A DNA stretch of 64,000 nucleotides, from contig CP103026.1 of the NCBI GenBank assembly GCA_024752435.1, positions 558,001 through 622,000 of the forward strand, in the 5' to 3' direction. Below are positions 34,975 through 46,728 of this stretch, piece after piece (position 1 is the stretch's first letter; every line of letters begins with the position of its first letter). Source of the stretch: Allantophomopsis cytisporea. Taxonomy: Eukaryota; Ascomycota; Leotiomycetes; Phacidiales; Phacidiaceae. The position numbers and the translations under genes are program-made. The notes beneath the pieces are model-generated. The model worked only from the letters and a program-made list of their open reading frames with translations. It did not search any database and was not told where the DNA came from.

Positions 34975-36017
34975 GGTGAAATGAAGTTGATGTTGATATT
35001 CACGTTATCCACAAATACGCGCTGGATCCGCCTGGGATTCCTCAACTAGCCTGTCCCTTCCCAGATCGCGATCGCAGTGGTCTCAATGCTCGGGATGATT
35101 CGATTGTGGTCTAACATTCTCTCCAGGGACCACCACCACCACGTCTATAGTTGCAAATATATTATGTCCTGACCACAAATCCAATGACTGGATCACGTTT
35201 TTGTGTAAGAGGTTAGACACCTTGTCTACTCGCAGAATTCCGGCTCAGTCAGAAGAAGTTGACACGGTGACATGTAAGTTGGGTACACAGTAGGGAGACT
35301 CCGGAACTTGCGTGTATGCCCTTGACATGTATCTACGGCATCGACTCCCTTCTCGATACCTACGTTAATCTTCAATATGTTTATTTTCTTCGGTACTCAC
35401 ATTGTATCAAGAGGGCACAACCAAAAAGCCTTCCGTGCGAAATCTCGTTACCCATTCTTGTCTTCCAGATCCGTCCACGATACCGACTGGAATGTGGGTG
35501 AAACTAATCACCCCGTCAAGAATCCGATTCTGTTTCCGGGGCGTATCCACCACATGTAAATACCTTATCTTCGCATTCCCATCCTCGTCTCATCACGATT
35601 AGAAAAAGAGCAGTCTGGAGTGAATCAGGTACAGACAGTATCGGGGTACGGCAGTCTCAGACAAGCAAATGGATTCCTCTCCTCATTCTCCACATTGCAA
35701 AAGGTTCTCTCCCCTGCGCAGGAGGCCCTTGCATGGCAACAAGGACTAGCCTGCACGGACGCCCTCCCAGCGACACTCGGGGCATGTTTGGCGAGGAGAT
35801 CACCGGCGTGGCAGCCCAATGATGTCCGCGCCAAAGAGCAGGGCCTCGAAGTCGAAACAAAACTCAAGCAATGCTTTGTGGCACCATGCATCAAGTGTAA
35901 AGGGGCCACGTTATCCACGTTATGCTGCTCTCTGATTTTACGAATGTGGATACTACGATGAAAGCATCCTGTGAACCATGGAAGGCGAATTATGCTATGC
36001 ATGACATGATGATATCC

Positions 36018-37157
36018 CTACAAACCTCCTCTCATTTTCTGCAATTGATTGATGAATCCATATCCACTCTGCCCACCCCCAGACCATCCAAACCTCCCTT
36101 CGGAACTGCTCTCTGCGCGCGACGAGTCGTCTTGTAAAGGAGCGCTCTCCACCATTTGTTTCCGGGCTTCCTCAGCCTCCTGCAAAAGCTCTCTGTGTCT
36201 GTCTTCAACCATTTTCGCCAGACTTTCAACGAATCTCAGCCGTGACTTCTCTTCCGCTGTGCCCCGCCATACTGCCACCAACTCCTTGAGTCGCTCTACA
36301 CGTTGTGCAGCCGCTTCGACACCTTCAACGGGATCCTCGCCTCCTACTAACAGATCTGCTACCTCATCCCGAAGCTTCTTGGATACTTCTTGGCCTTTTT
36401 CTTCGATGCTGTACGCTTCGGAGCCAAGCTCGGGCGCAGACACTGACAGGAATGCTGACCCGACCGAGACTTCTGAGGGCGGGAACGTCCATGCCATTGC
36501 ATCTCCAAATGTTTGTATTACTGTTTCTAGTCTGTTGCGGACGAGTGTGAGGGTTCGTAGGCGTGTGATATAGATAGGGTCGGAGCTTGCTTCCACTGGT
36601 ATCTCCTCACGAACAGGTGTCTTCGGCGTGAGAAGGGTCGAAGATCGTCGACGAGTCCCACTGGCTTCTACACTCTTCGATCCACGCCTTGGAGTTAGAT
36701 GACGCTCCAAGCCTCCAGGTACGAATTTCGTGATATCGTCGTGTAAGCCTTCTGTCAGCGTCTCAGACAACCCCAGTGTTTCGCCGCGTAGAATCTCCAC
36801 CTCATATGCCAATCGACTTCCGCTCCGTAAGATCTCATCCGTAAGCTGTGTAAGAGTTGTAGTAAGTCTCGCAGTGTGTGCACTCAAATGCGATAGAAGT
36901 GTCTGGGTCTGCGTGGAAAGTTCGGCCAAGGGGACAGCTGTCTCTTCCGACCGCGCCGACTTGGGCCCTGAAGTCTGCAAAGGCGGGAGAGTCACATTCA
37001 GAAAATCTGCAGGGTCAAAATCGGTGGATAGGAAAGGTCGTAGGGCTGTATCGGAGGTGTGTGTTGATTTCGGTGTAACTACAGCCTCAGATGAAGCTGC
37101 TTTTGCTGCTGCTGAGCTCGCTGCTCTTCGGCGGGGCGTCTTAGAGTCCCACGCCAT
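36018..37157 (-). CDS. Probable COG complex subunit 7 (Golgi tether), short fungal form
   Basis: A single exon of 379 residues from a clear ATG. An Ala/Ser-rich start is followed by FLSTDFDPADFLNVTLPPL, then long helices (VPLAELSTQTQTLLSHLSAHTARLTTTLTQLTDEILRS, SRLAYEVEILRGETLGLSETL) that resemble the N-terminal coiled-coil part of COG7. The second half is helical and acidic (RVERLKELVAVWRGTAEEKSRLRFVESLAKMVEDRH). Filamentous-fungal COG7 proteins are about this short. COG is a multisubunit tether for retrograde vesicle traffic within the Golgi. The assignment rests on overall pattern rather than a sharp motif, so other COG-type or coiled-coil tethers are possible. Confidence 0.6.
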   Translation of the reverse strand: MAWDSKTPRRRAASSAAAKAASSEAVVTPKSTHTSDTALRPFLSTDFDPADFLNVTLPPLQTSGPKSARSEETAVPLAELSTQTQTLLSHLSAHTARLTTTLTQLTDEILRSGSRLAYEVEILRGETLGLSETLTEGLHDDITKFVPGGLERHLTPRRGSKSVEASGTRRRSSTLLTPKTPVREEIPVEASSDPIYITRLRTLTLVRNRLETVIQTFGDAMAWTFPPSEVSVGSAFLSVSAPELGSEAYSIEEKGQEVSKKLRDEVADLLVGGEDPVEGVEAAAQRVERLKELVAVWRGTAEEKSRLRFVESLAKMVEDRHRELLQEAEEARKQMVESAPLQDDSSRAESSSEGRFGWSGGGQSGYGFINQLQKMRGGL

Positions 37158-37818
37158 CTTTTGTTGTTCAAACTATGGCGATGGGTACAAAGGCAAGGCT
37201 GGATTCAGCTTGAACAAGCAGCCTTTAGTATGAGAAAGGTGAGTTGTTACTAAGGCTTGCGAGATACCATTGGGTGGTAGACCCTTGATAATAGACGCGG
37301 CTCTGAAGCTCAAATTACAAGCGTTGAAAGGTGGTGCTTAACCCGGCTGTACCCCAGTATTTCCAGCTACGTAAGATTGAGGCTGAGAGGTCCGAGAGCC
37401 AGCCTTGTATTTTCAACATCACCACTCTTGCCTTTTAATTGCTTCTGGAATGCATTGAAAATTATTTGCGTGCTTCTCAACCGGTTTACGATAAGCAACA
37501 GTTGGTTATACCATGTCGCTGTGATAGTACAGTACCTACGAGTGGTGGGGAGGACTGTCCTATCATACTGCGTATTACATTCCCTAGGTACCTTACGACG
37601 TTATATTCAAGACTTGAGCCTCCGTGAATTTATCTACTGTGTATCTAGGTACATATGTAGGTAGACACAGGATGTCCACACTATATATACCTAGGTATTT
37701 CAAGAGCCAATGACCATCGTGCCTTACCGTAAGGCAATTAAGTTCTGAGGCCTTTTCCTCGGATAAGTAATCAGATGCATGCTCTGCAGATTCAAGCTTT
37801 ACCTACCTTGAGAGATAA

Positions 37819-37850
<32 letters not shown>

Positions 37851-38416
37851 TACAGGTCTAAGGTACCTTATATTTGAGCCTCTTCATTTTGTCGTATTAC
37901 CATCGTTGCCTCGTCATAAGGATTACTCGTGAGGTTAGGTATACCTGAATCTTCTATTTCTGTGTTATTGAATACGATGTTTCGTACTGTGCTTCTCACT
38001 CATTGCTCCTCTCACGATGTTCGTTGTACCTTTCTAGGTCTTTCTTCGGCCTAGATACTTCGAAGCTACACCTGAATTATTCGAGCTCGTCAGTTCTAAT
38101 CACTTCGACTTCGTATTTCACACATGCTTCGCTCTGCCTTCGATTACATATCGTACTTTAAGGGCCTGCAAGGCCCTCTGCAAAAACAATATCCGCTTCG
38201 GAACATCACCTTCATCTTTCAAGTAACAACTCACAGCCCTTACTCACACGATTCCGCCAAACGCGTCCATTACGTCTACGTTGTGCTCAGTCTGCTTGTT
38301 TGCAACAACCGTTCATCTACAATTCTTCATAACAACGGCGACTACATTACACCTTCTCTCACTTCCAAAAAAAGCCCCCACAAACACATTGGTTCATCGT
38401 CACGGCCTTTGGCATC
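37158..38416. promoter_or_regulatory. Divergent promoter region with a (GA)n tract
   Basis: About 1.26 kb separate the starts of the COG7-like gene (minus) and the ADP-ribosyltransferase-E2 gene (plus). It contains an uninterrupted GA repeat (37818-37846) and a pyrimidine-rich stretch close to the plus-strand start. Confidence 0.5.
37818..37846. repeat. (GA)n dinucleotide repeat
   Basis: About 14 GA units, midway in the divergent promoter region. Confidence 0.9.
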
Positions 38417-41400
38417 ATGCCGCGTCAGGCATACAAGAAGGACCTTGCGGCAGCCAAGGCACGTCCACCTCAAGGTATAGGAAGTGTCAATCAGGTTGAA
38501 GATGGCGAATTCGACTTCACTTTCACGTTGGAACATAACAAAGCCGAGATTGCTGTACACGCGATGATACCAGGTATGAGCTTCTATACGCAAACAGTCT
38601 GTTATACTTGAACATAGTAGTTATTATTCACTTATCCTCCCTTGAAGCTTCATGCTGTATTCCTCGAGCAGTCATATTCCTCTTTTCTGAGACAAAGCTC
38701 CTGCTATCACAAGTCTTGTATTACATGCTAACGGACTTCGCAGAACAATCTGACTACCCTACCAGCCATATATTCTTCTTGTCAACGCCCACTCCAGGAT
38801 TATCTAAATCAATCATCTCTGCACTTGAAGACTTAACAGCTTTCACTACTGGAATGGAAGTCCGAGAATTGATGCTGAATACCATTTCCAGAGTACGCAT
38901 CGCTACCACTCAAGGAGATTCAGCCAACCAACCCATCACTGTTGATGATGTCACCGCTGTGCAAGACGGAGATTCTCCTCTACATTCCGACTCCCAAGTA
39001 TCAGATGACTGGCCTGAAGACCATGATATGGAATTCTTCGAATCTGAGTATAGCTATTCGATGGACCACGAGGCCGCTCAGAGATGGAACCATCGTATCC
39101 GACAGGATTTGAGACTAGTAAAGGGCGCTGGATTCAGAGTCGGAGTGATTCACGGTTTGAAGGCGGATTCATCGAACAACATACTAAGCATTTCAATTCA
39201 AGTTAGTCGCCTTGACCTGCCCGAGGAAGTTCTTCAAGCTTGGGATCTACAAGTTCAACACTACATCGTGCTCCTCATAGGCTTCCACGGAAGTTACAAG
39301 ACATTCGAAAGCGTCATTGGAGAGGCAGCCCAAAATCTTAATTTTAAATTCTACCTTGGGGTTTGTGACAAGTATAAGCCTACTATGTCAGAGGCCACGG
39401 CAGCTTTGGACGATTTTTCGAAGAGCAAGAGAAACGGACCGGAAGATCGGCTGTACGCCGCACCAGATTCAAAAGAGCCAGGGGGAACCAACTTCAGAGA
39501 CATGTTCGTCTCCAGCTCATTGAATCAGTTGCTCAAGGACGACTACATTTCGTTGATGAAGCTTCGTGCAAGACACCGTTTCGATTGGGATGGTGCTCAA
39601 AGGTTTCTTCTTGATCGAAAGGGTCAAATGGATGGTGATATGGAATCTGGTGTGGAGGAAAAGTACTCGACTTCGACTGGTGCAAAGAAGCCCACCAAGT
39701 CAACATCGTTCCTTGAAGCTGACCATATGACTGACCTGGGTGAACTATCATTCCCCTTGATATGTATGCAGTTTATCATGCAGCATCTTGTTCATTGCAC
39801 CGAATTTTGTCTCGTTTGTCACAGAAGAGTCGAGGATGAGTTTGAAGCTTTGAAGCCATACGTTTGTTCGAAGCCACTCTGCTTGTATCAATACATGGCA
39901 CTAGGATATGGCCCAAGCATAGAGCACGAGATAGTAACGCAACCCAATGTTGTCGATCTTTTGATCAGTTTCTGCTATAGCAGTGTGTCGTCTCAAATTT
40001 TGAGGGAGTATCCGACTGGACTTGATATAAAAGTCCCGAAATTGTCTTTTCAAGATGTTGCTCCCACTGCTCGATCATGGTCAGCGCATGCTCCTGCAGC
40101 TGCCAGAGCTGCGGTTGGAAAAGATGCTCCAAATAAAGCCATCGCTTCCGATTTGGCTCCGCTGAAGCACATCAAATTGGATCCCAGCAATGATCAGCTA
40201 ATATTTCCTGACGTCAGAGAAGAATGCCCAGTGCGAACAGGCGACTGGGTTATGCTTAGTATCGCAGAAGACACTTCAGGTAATTTCATTGTACGTCAGG
40301 ATACATTCGAACGAGAAACTGATTGCTTGTAGATCCTACTCCATATCACTGTCGTGTTATGAATACATCGTTCTATCCAACTGTCCAGCTGTCAGAAAGA
40401 CTTCATTCTAATTCCTTGTCCCAGCAACTTGCTATTGGAAATCCACTAGGGTCTCCGACAGATCCTGGGGTTGTCAGTGATGAGCAGAGCCCTCCGCCTA
40501 CTATCGTCAATGCCAAGGTGCAAGTGTACGATCAAAACTTCAACGATCTACATCACTCAACAATGGCCCGGACCATTACAATGCTTTTGGACATTCTACC
40601 AACAGTCAAAGAAATGAAATCGTACATATTAAGTCAGAGAACTCGAGACAAAGCCCTCCAAAAATGGGTCGAGAGAATTTCTCCTGCAGCTCTTGGAATT
40701 CTTCGGTGGATCATAGCTTCTAACCGCTCCTGCATTGTTCAGGTTGACAATCTTCCAAGTCAAACCGCGAACGATGCCATAAAGAACAAGATTAGACTTG
40801 ATCAGAAAATTCCCAATATGGAAGGATGGGTCCAATTCCGCTTTGCGCAAGGAGCCCCAGATAAAGAACATCGATTCTTGAAATGTCTCCGAGATACTCA
40901 ACAAAGACTCAATCTGACACATCCTACCATCTTCGCTTGGCATGGAAGTGCCCTTGGTAACTGGCACGGCATTATTCGAACTGGTCTGGATTTCAAGGTG
41001 ATGATCAATGGCAGGGCTTACGGCCATGGTGTATACCACTCTCAGAATTTGGCCGTCAGCGAGGAATATAGCAGCAAGAATTCTGTAAGTTAACAGTGCT
41101 ATCATTAGCAATTTGTGCTGATGCGGGTATCCTATCGACCAATTCAGCAAATAAGTACATTCAAGCTAACCTTCTTGTAGAGCGCAGCATGGACACAAAG
41201 CGAATTGAAGATACAGTCAGCTCTATGCCTTAATGAGATCATCAACGCCCCAAGAGAGTTTACAAGTTCCAATCCTCATCTCGTCGTACAGCATGTTGAC
41301 TGGATCCAGAGCCGCTATATTTTTGTTAAGGTTGCACCGAGCTCTAGTCCAAATTTTGCCCAGCACATTATTCACACCACTTCAGAGTGAGTCACTCAAT

Positions 41401-42542
41401 GAGCATGATACACAGTATACTGACCAATAATAGCGCTTTAACCCCGGCTGAGGTGGTAGAGCAAGATCCCAAATTCTTGGTCAGAAACATAAATGGCATG
41501 CCCTTACAAATTCCCCTTGCAGCTATTCCGTCATCACGTCGCCAGAACTCTCCAGCTCCACCAGCTCCACTTTCACCTGCTAAGAGAACCTTTCCCACTT
41601 CCCGAAGGAGGTCAAAGACATCTTCTAAGTCATCAAGATCGTCGAAGTCCCCAAAGTACCAGGACGATTCTACAGAAGAGGACACGGACGAAGACGATCT
41701 CAACTTCTTCCTGTCTGATAGAGAGTTTCAGAGCCCAGAGCAAGAGGATCTCGGAAACCTAAAGTAAGTGGAATCGTAAAGACGGCAGATAATCTGTCGC
41801 TTCGTTGTATTTTCAATTACAAGTAGAGAAACTCACGCGTTATAGGGAAAAGAAACGTCTAAAGACAACTGCGTCTACTGACACCCCATCTCATTATGTA
41901 CTTGACAAGTCGAAGACAAACTTTTGCCCAGGTACCCTCAACCGCAATACCCTTTTACTCCTTCAACCCCCTTCACATGCAACTTCCACTGCTACGAAAA
42001 CCCTCAGCAGAGCATTAGAAGCCATTCGGAAGCTCCAGGCATCTACTCCACAACATGAGCTTGGTTGGTATATCGACCCTAACAAAGTCAACAATATCTT
42101 TCAATGGATTGTCGAACTGCATTCTTTTGAACCTCATCTCCCGTTGGCTAAAGATATGAAGGCCCAATGCGTGAACTCTATCGTTCTCGAATTGCGATTT
42201 GGAACGAATTATCCACTTTCACCACCATTCGTCCGTGTGATCCGTCCACGTTTTCTCCCATTCACCCAGGGAGGTGGAGGTCACGTTACTGGTGGAGGCG
42301 CTATGTGCATGGAGCTCCTGACTAACACTGGCTGGTCCGCTGTTTCGTCAATCGAGAGTGTCCTTCTGCAAGTTCGACTTGCTATGGCTAATCTGGAGCC
42401 TAAACCGGCTAGACTGATCCCGGGTGCTTCGGGCGACTACTCTACCAGTGAGGCTATGGAAGCCTTTATTAGGGCGTGCAGACAGCATGGTTGGGAGGTG
42501 CCAAGGGATTTCCAGCAGTTTTCTCCATTTGGACGGATGTGA
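38417..42542 (+). CDS. ADP-ribosyltransferase (PARP6/8/16-like) fused to a UBE2Q-like E2 domain
   Basis: Six exons (38417-38573, 38744-40279, 40333-41084, 41181-41386, 41434-41763, 41846-42542) encode 1225 residues. All joins keep frame. In order: an RWD-like N-terminus (residues about 30-95); a Cys cluster C404-x3-C408-x2-C411-x15-C427-x4-C432 as in PARP6/8-type proteins; a PARP catalytic domain with H768 in AWHGSALGNW and Y799 in GHGVYHSQN; a Ser/Lys-rich acidic linker (about 900-985); and a UBC fold with YPLSPPFVRV and GGAMCMELLTNTGWS, where C1148 is the candidate thioester cysteine of the UBE2Q type. No Glu stands at the usual third PARP position (region QSRYIFVK), so mono-ADP-ribosylation is likely. 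This fusion is known from filamentous fungi, but its biology is little explored. Confidence 0.88.
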
Positions 42543-43058
42543 GGCGTGTCCTTAGCATTCATTGATGGGATGATAATGTTTGGACTGTCAAATCGCTTGC
42601 ATGAACTGTATTATGCTGCTCATGTTGCTTTCTGATTTGGCATGGAGCCGATTTGAAAAGCATTCCCGAGACCATCGTCTTCAAAGTCGATAAGTGAGCA
42701 ACAGAATTTGTTGTGCTTTTAGTTGTTAAGTAACGACAGCAAGTCCTTGTAGGCTTGCTCTCGTAGGCACAGTCCTTGCTCTCAGACTTTACATAGCTTA
42801 GTTCATACACTGTCACTTTCAGTGATACATAAACTGAATGCTCTTGCAAAAGAATTGTGACTGCGAGTGATTAGTCTAGATTCATGAGATTCCAACTCAC
42901 AAAAATCTATGATGCATCCGAAAGAACACCTATATATGTTTACAACCCGTATCCCTGTGACCAACTCCATCTAGAACTCCCAATATCCTTCAATATCGTA
43001 TTTCTCTCGATCCACAACCCTTTTTGTCTTTTCGTAATATCCTCTACCTTTTGTTTGA
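42543..43058. other. Convergent 3' spacer
   Basis: About 515 bp between the 3' ends of the ADP-ribosyltransferase-E2 gene and the rpc9 gene. No feature recognised. Confidence 0.5.
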
Positions 43059-43607
43059 TCAAGTTTCGGCGTCCACATCCATCCCGTCCACATCCTGTGC
43101 CTTTCTCTCATGGTCTATGTCCCTCGCCATGTCCTCCTTTTCTTGCCCAATATTATGCGCCCCAAGCACCTCTACAATAACAGCTGCCAATTCCTCTTGG
43201 GTTTCTTCCTCTGGAAATCTCACTTCCATCTCTTGTACAATGGTACTTAAGCCCACCACATCGACTGGTCGAAGGTTCATGATCATAAGAACCTCGGCTT
43301 TCGTAAGCTCATACGGTCGTAATCTTTCGAGCAGGGTCTTGATGGTAGTTTCGTCATATGGGAATGGAGTGGTACCCAATGGTGAGGGTGCAGTTCGAAA
43401 GTAAGTCAATAGCTATTTTTGATTAGCATACAAGGTTTTGGCAGCGAGAGACGTCGCAGGGCACATGAGAAGTACCTCTTTCGTCACTGTCGCGAGATTA
43501 CCAGGAAGCTTGCGTTTCTTTTGCTTATGCTTCGTTTCCTGCTCCATCAAGTGCGTATAGACCTCATAATTGGTCAGAATCGCCGACTGAGCCTCCATGA
43601 CCTTCAT
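43059..43607 (-). CDS. rpc9: RNA polymerase III subunit Rpc9/Rpc17
   Basis: Two exons, 43476-43607 and 43059-43412, joined in phase 0, encode 161 residues. Start MKVMEAQSAILTNYEVYTHL, then KRKLPGNLATVTKE across the junction into LLTYFRTAPSPLG, LERLRPYELTKAEVLMIMNLRP and VVGLSTIVQEMEVRFPEE. This is the Rpb4/Rpc9 fold (HRDC-like helices) in the usual order. Rpc9 pairs with Rpc25 to form the stalk of RNA polymerase III, which contacts TFIIIB during initiation on tRNA and 5S genes. Length fits fungal orthologues. Its 515-bp promoter region is shared divergently with the PRPP synthetase gene. Confidence 0.92.
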
Positions 43608-44122
43608 GTTGATGTCTCGAGCTGCAATTGCTCGTTGGAATTAGATTGCCCAGTCAGAATGTGCTGCAAGGCTTGTGTAACTTTTCAAGGGTGCCTCGTG
43701 CATCGAACCTTCAGCCTTGCATGAACGTTCGAATCAAATGCAAGTGAATGTAAAGTGTATGTACTGCCGAAGGCGGTGAGCGAAAATGCCGCTTAGCTCC
43801 GCATAGCTTTCCCGATTTCTTTTTTGACGTCGCTCTGCCCTCCAAATGTCGTGCTCACAAAGAGGCTCACCGTTGACATTGTTCTCGTCCCTCTGATGAT
43901 TCTGCAAATCTCAAAGCCTCAGCTCCCTATTGCTTCGATGCAATAACCCTTTCATACCCCAAATCCGAGTTTTACCCGCCAACTCCCTCTTTTCTACTCT
44001 TTTCTGCCTATCTCAAACTTCCCCGCCAAAATTCCCGCATCCCTCCACAATCTCCCACAATCAGTTCGAAGCAATCCTATATATTGTCTTTTCCAGGCAA
44101 ATTTCCGCTCACAACCGCCAAT
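43608..44122. promoter_or_regulatory. Divergent promoter region of rpc9 and prs1
   Basis: 515 bp between start codons. The part next to the PRPP synthetase gene (about 43925-44080) is strongly pyrimidine-rich on the coding strand, a common feature of highly expressed filamentous-fungal promoters. Confidence 0.6.
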
Positions 44123-45491
44123 ATGGTCCGAAATATCGTTATTCTTGGGGGTAACTCCCATCCGCAACTCACAGACATGATCTGCAACACCCTCGGTGTT
44201 CCACAATGTCAACGCATCCTTAAGAAATTTTCCGTCGGTGAGAGTCGCCTCGAAATCGAAGACTCCGTCCGAGAAAAGGATGTCTATATTATCCAGTCCG
44301 GCTGCGGGAAGGCAAATGACAATTTCATCGAGCTTTGTATCATGATTTCTGCCTGCAAGACCGGTTCTGCGAAACGGGTTACCGCAGTTCTTCCTTTGTT
44401 CCCGTACTCCCGGCAACCCGATATTCCATACAACAAGATCGGCGCACCACTTGCGAAAGCCCCTTCCGATATCAACAATGGCTACACTTTTGAGAGCCGA
44501 CCATCTACACCAAAACCTGGAGAGATCCAAAGCCAGGGCCTTACGAACGGTTCAGACAACTTACATAAGCAACTTGGAAAACTTGCATTAGAGCAGGCTC
44601 AAGTCAGCCCTCAAAAGAAGTCAAACGGCCTTGGTTTGACTCGCGTGCTGTCCCACGAAGCTCGCGGAGAGAGCACTGGCAGAGCTCGCGACAACTCAGC
44701 CTCATCCGATTCTGCTCCATTCACCACCCACGACTACGAGAACAGCTCGATCATTAAGCCATACTTCCAGGCAAAACCTGGTTACAAGCAATGGGTTGCT
44801 CAGGCCGGTACCCTTGTTGCAGATCTCTTAACTTGCGCTGGGGCTGACCACATCATCACCATGGACTTGCATGATCCCCAATATCAAGGTTTCTTCGACA
44901 TCCCAGTTGATAACTTATACGGGAAGCCATTGATCCGAAAATATATCCAACAAAACATTCCGGACTTTAGAGACGCCGTCATTGTCAGTCCAGATGCTGG
45001 TGGTGCGAAGAGGGCTACTGCGATTGCCGATAGTTTGAACATGGATTTCGCCCTGATCCATAAGGTAGGACTTTTTCTCATTCCCCGTTTTGAGCCCACT
45101 GACCCCAACCTAGGAACGTCGACCAACACGTATCACAGATCGCCAGAATGCGACCATGATGCTTGTAGGAGATGTGCAAGGTAAAGTCGCCATCCTCGTG
45201 GACGATCTTGCCGATACTTCGAATACCGTCACCCGTGCTGCCAAGCTCTTGAAGAAGGAGGGAGCTACGTACGTCTACGCTCTCCTCACCCATGGAGTTT
45301 TCAGTGGAGACGCCATTTCCAGAATCAATGCCAGCGCCATCGATAAGGTCGTTGTTACCAACACCGTACCCCAGGAAGAGCACTTCAAGCAGTGCCCTAA
45401 GATGGAGGTCCTTGAGGTTGGACATATCTTCAGTGAAGCCATTAGACGTGTTCACCATGGTGAATCACTCAGTGCCATTTTCGAAAACTGA
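44123..45491 (+). CDS. prs1: Ribose-phosphate pyrophosphokinase, Prs1 type with insertion
   Basis: Two exons, 44123-45064 and 45114-45491, encode 439 residues. It makes PRPP from ribose-5-phosphate and ATP for nucleotide, His, Trp and NAD synthesis. N-terminus VILGGNSHPQLTDMICNTLG, KKFSVGESRLEI and RVTAVLPLFPYSRQ; after an insertion of about 125 residues (about 98-222), VAQAGTLVADLLTCAGADHIITMDLH, FFDIPVDNLYGKP and SPDAGGAKRA; the flexible loop ERRPTRITDRQNATM opens exon 2; and the PRPP loop VDDLADTSNT is at 343-352. The insertion corresponds to the non-homologous region of yeast Prs1, linked there to assembly and cell-integrity signalling. It is Ser/Pro-rich here. ATG 44123 was chosen; upstream codons start only at TTG. 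Confidence 0.95.
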
Positions 45492-46728
45492 TAGATCCGC
45501 TCTCGCCTGCTGGTTTCCGGGTGTGACCTCGATTGGTAGATGAATCAGCAGTCCTCGTAAGAAAGTCCTGTTTTGAACGTAGATAAGCGGGCGTAAGGTG
45601 CGCATATATCACCACATATGCATTTCTGGCGCTGTAAGAAGGGGGGGATTTTATTTGAAATGATTGAACGTCTGCGGAAGAAGAAAGACCCAAGTGGTGG
45701 AAGGGGGTGTATAACCTTATGCCATCCATACACAATTGCTATACCCAAAGAAAAGAAAACGAAACAAAAAAAACTTAAGATATGGGAGGAACCTTTCTAC
45801 CTTGCATTCTTGGTGATGAGGTACATAGAAGGTTGTAGGGGTTATGTTGGGCTGCTCAGAGGCCGTTTGTTGTGGGTTGTTTTGTGGGAGGCTTTACATC
45901 GGAACGCTTTCCCAAGTGCTGGACATGGGCGTGGATGAGCATTGCATGTTGTTATGTTTCCATGGCGCTTCTTTTTAAGTGGTCTAGATAAGAATAAAAT
46001 GATTTATGAATACTGGCTGTTTGGCGTGGGTTGGGCTGTGAACTACAACTTGAGAAGGTTGTTGATATATTGGTTCTATTCCTTACGTTTCTATATACCA
46101 GTTGTCTTAGCTTCAGTAAACAAATATACACACTGTTATCAAGAGTCTTTGCGCACTTGAAAAGCAGTAAATGGGGCAAGCAACCTTTCAAATATCACTC
46201 CATGAAAGGCTTATGAGACGAATTATCGAAATGATTCCATAATAGTGTTGAAGTAAACGCAAATAAGGACATTTTATGCTTGAATCCAGTAGAGGTTGTT
46301 TCCGATACCCGAGTGGTCCTCATGGTCAGGTCATTACGACAATTTTTGTAATATATAGAAGACATTGTATCTTTGGGTCAGATTTTCAAGGTTCTCTATA
46401 GATCTACTAAATTTGTCTAATACCAAGTCTAAATCATCTCTGTATCATTCTCATCTTTACTTTTTTCTACTCTGCCCTAAAAGCAAGAGTAGCATGAGAA
46501 ATCGAGACAGCTAAGAGGTCCATAAGGAAAGGTCCAGGTCCGCTAAAGGAATTGAATCCAGACGGCGACCTACGTCTTCACTATCCCGAAGTTCTTCAAA
46601 CCAGGCATATCCAAATGACGATTTACCAGCTGGGCTGCCCAGGCAGTGTTCCAGTGCAGATCCCCAGTAGGCAATAGCCATTTTCGGTATTGCAATATAT
46701 ACATACCAGTCCCAGCAGTACTTTCGTC
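45492..46728. other. Convergent 3' spacer of about 1.2 kb
   Basis: AT-rich, between the 3' ends of prs1 and the DUF829 gene. Open frames in it overlap in several frames and show no domain. Confidence 0.5.

Larger units (their letters stand above)
33640..36017. other. Spacer of about 2.4 kb with AT-rich repeats
   Basis: Contains the promoter of the glycosyltransferase-like gene and the 3' flank of the COG7-like gene. Open frames (for example 34309-34905 minus, 35620-35961 plus) show no domain and no coding-like composition. Two AT-rich tandem repeats are listed separately. Confidence 0.5.

Noticed and set aside
35620..35961. 113-codon plus-strand open frame
   Set aside because: No domain; opposite strand equally open; lies in a spacer.
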